The notes below the pieces were generated by a model. That model worked only from the letters and a program-made list of their open reading frames with translations, had not been told where the DNA came from and did not search any database. Below, one piece after another: positions 5,438 through 5,713 of a stretch of 5,713 bases of DNA; position 1 is the stretch's first letter, and each line of letters opens with the position of its first letter. The DNA lies in contig JAAZHB010000239.1 of the NCBI GenBank assembly GCA_012510935.1, forward strand, positions 1 to 5,713, read 5' to 3'. The position numbers were made by a program, and so were the translations under genes. Source of the DNA: Clostridiales bacterium (GTDB lineage: Bacteria > Bacillota_A > Clostridia > Peptostreptococcales > Anaerovoracaceae).

Positions 5438-5489
5438 TTCATTTCTATTGAGCTTAGTACAATTCCAGTTAGTATATAGAGGTATATAA

Positions 5490-5713
5490 ATGATAAAAGT
5501 TTGTAAATTTGGAGGCTCCTCTCTTAGTGATGGAGCTCAATTTAATAAAGTTAAGGGGATTATTGAGGCTGACCCCTCCCGCTCGGTAGTTGTTGTCTCT
5601 GCTCCCGGAAGAAGATTCAAGGAAGATACTAAGATTACAGATTTACTGTATCTTGCACTTGCACATCTTAAGTACGATGTACCATACGATAATATCAAAG
5701 CGATGATTTGCGA
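5490..5713 (+). CDS. lysC: Aspartate kinase, N-terminal part (cut by window edge)
   Basis: Aspartokinase phosphorylates L-aspartate with ATP, the first committed step to lysine, threonine, methionine and diaminopimelate. Only the first 74 residues are present, and the frame is open at the right edge. The amino-acid-kinase start MIKVCKFGGSSL carries the ATP-phosphate loop KFGGSS (6-11). VVVVSAPG (33-40) and KITDLL (48-53) are the next conserved blocks of the family. The start ATG has AGAGG (5478-5482) 7 nt upstream. It follows hom by 52 bp with no hairpin or lysine-riboswitch-sized leader, so it is probably co-transcribed with hom. This suggests an isozyme devoted to the threonine branch. Whether it has C-terminal ACT domains cannot be seen. 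The symbol refers to function; the isozyme class is undetermined. Confidence 0.94.
   Translation, partial: MIKVCKFGGSSLSDGAQFNKVKGIIEADPSRSVVVVSAPGRRFKEDTKITDLLYLALAHLKYDVPYDNIKAMIC

Noticed and set aside
5438..5489. Lysine riboswitch or terminator between hom and lysC
   Set aside because: The gap is 52 bp, far too short for the lysine riboswitch, and shows no GC-rich hairpin.
1..5713. Mobile element, CRISPR array, tRNA or rRNA
   Set aside because: No transposase or integrase frame, no spaced direct-repeat array and no recognisable tRNA or rRNA sequence was found on either strand.

Overview
The window looks like chromosomal DNA from a low-GC Gram-positive anaerobe, most likely a member of the Clostridia. 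The reasons are the AT-rich intergenic DNA, strong AGGAGG-type ribosome binding sites, and a gene neighbourhood of long-form threonine synthase, an ACT-domain protein of the PheB/UPF0735 type, homoserine dehydrogenase and aspartokinase. Genus and species cannot be told from the sequence alone.

Layout, left to right. Positions 1-92 hold the 3' end of an unidentified plus-strand gene. A perfect 13-bp hairpin (208-241) follows and can terminate transcription from both sides. Next is an isolated two-gene minus-strand unit (687-953 then 281-655) encoding two small unrecognised membrane proteins. It has its own consensus-like promoter (TTGACT-17-TAATAT) and is bounded by terminators on both sides. 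A minus-strand LysR-family regulator (1176-2066) follows, with its own strong terminator (1123-1154). To the right is a minus-strand pair, thrC (start preferred at 4146) and an HTH-plus-ACT-domain protein (2207-2644); the SD of the second overlaps the stop codon of thrC. A 115-bp divergent region separates thrC from plus-strand hom (4262-5437), which is followed after 52 bp by lysC (aspartokinase), cut off by the window edge.

Functionally, the right-hand 3.5 kb is a threonine/aspartate-family biosynthesis locus. LysC phosphorylates aspartate, Hom makes homoserine, and ThrC converts phosphohomoserine to threonine. Aspartate-semialdehyde dehydrogenase and homoserine kinase are not in the window. 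The most interesting point is the control of this locus. The predicted thrC and hom promoters overlap at their -10 boxes on opposite strands, and a perfect 8-2-8 inverted repeat (TAAAAACA-AG-TGTTTTTA, 4213-4230) covers the thrC -35 and lies just downstream of the hom start site. There is no room for a T-box or riboswitch leader on either side. The ACT-domain protein encoded in the thrC operon has a helix-turn-helix-like N-terminal half, so it is a natural candidate for an amino-acid-sensing regulator acting at this site. That link is inference. No mobile element, CRISPR array, tRNA or rRNA was seen.
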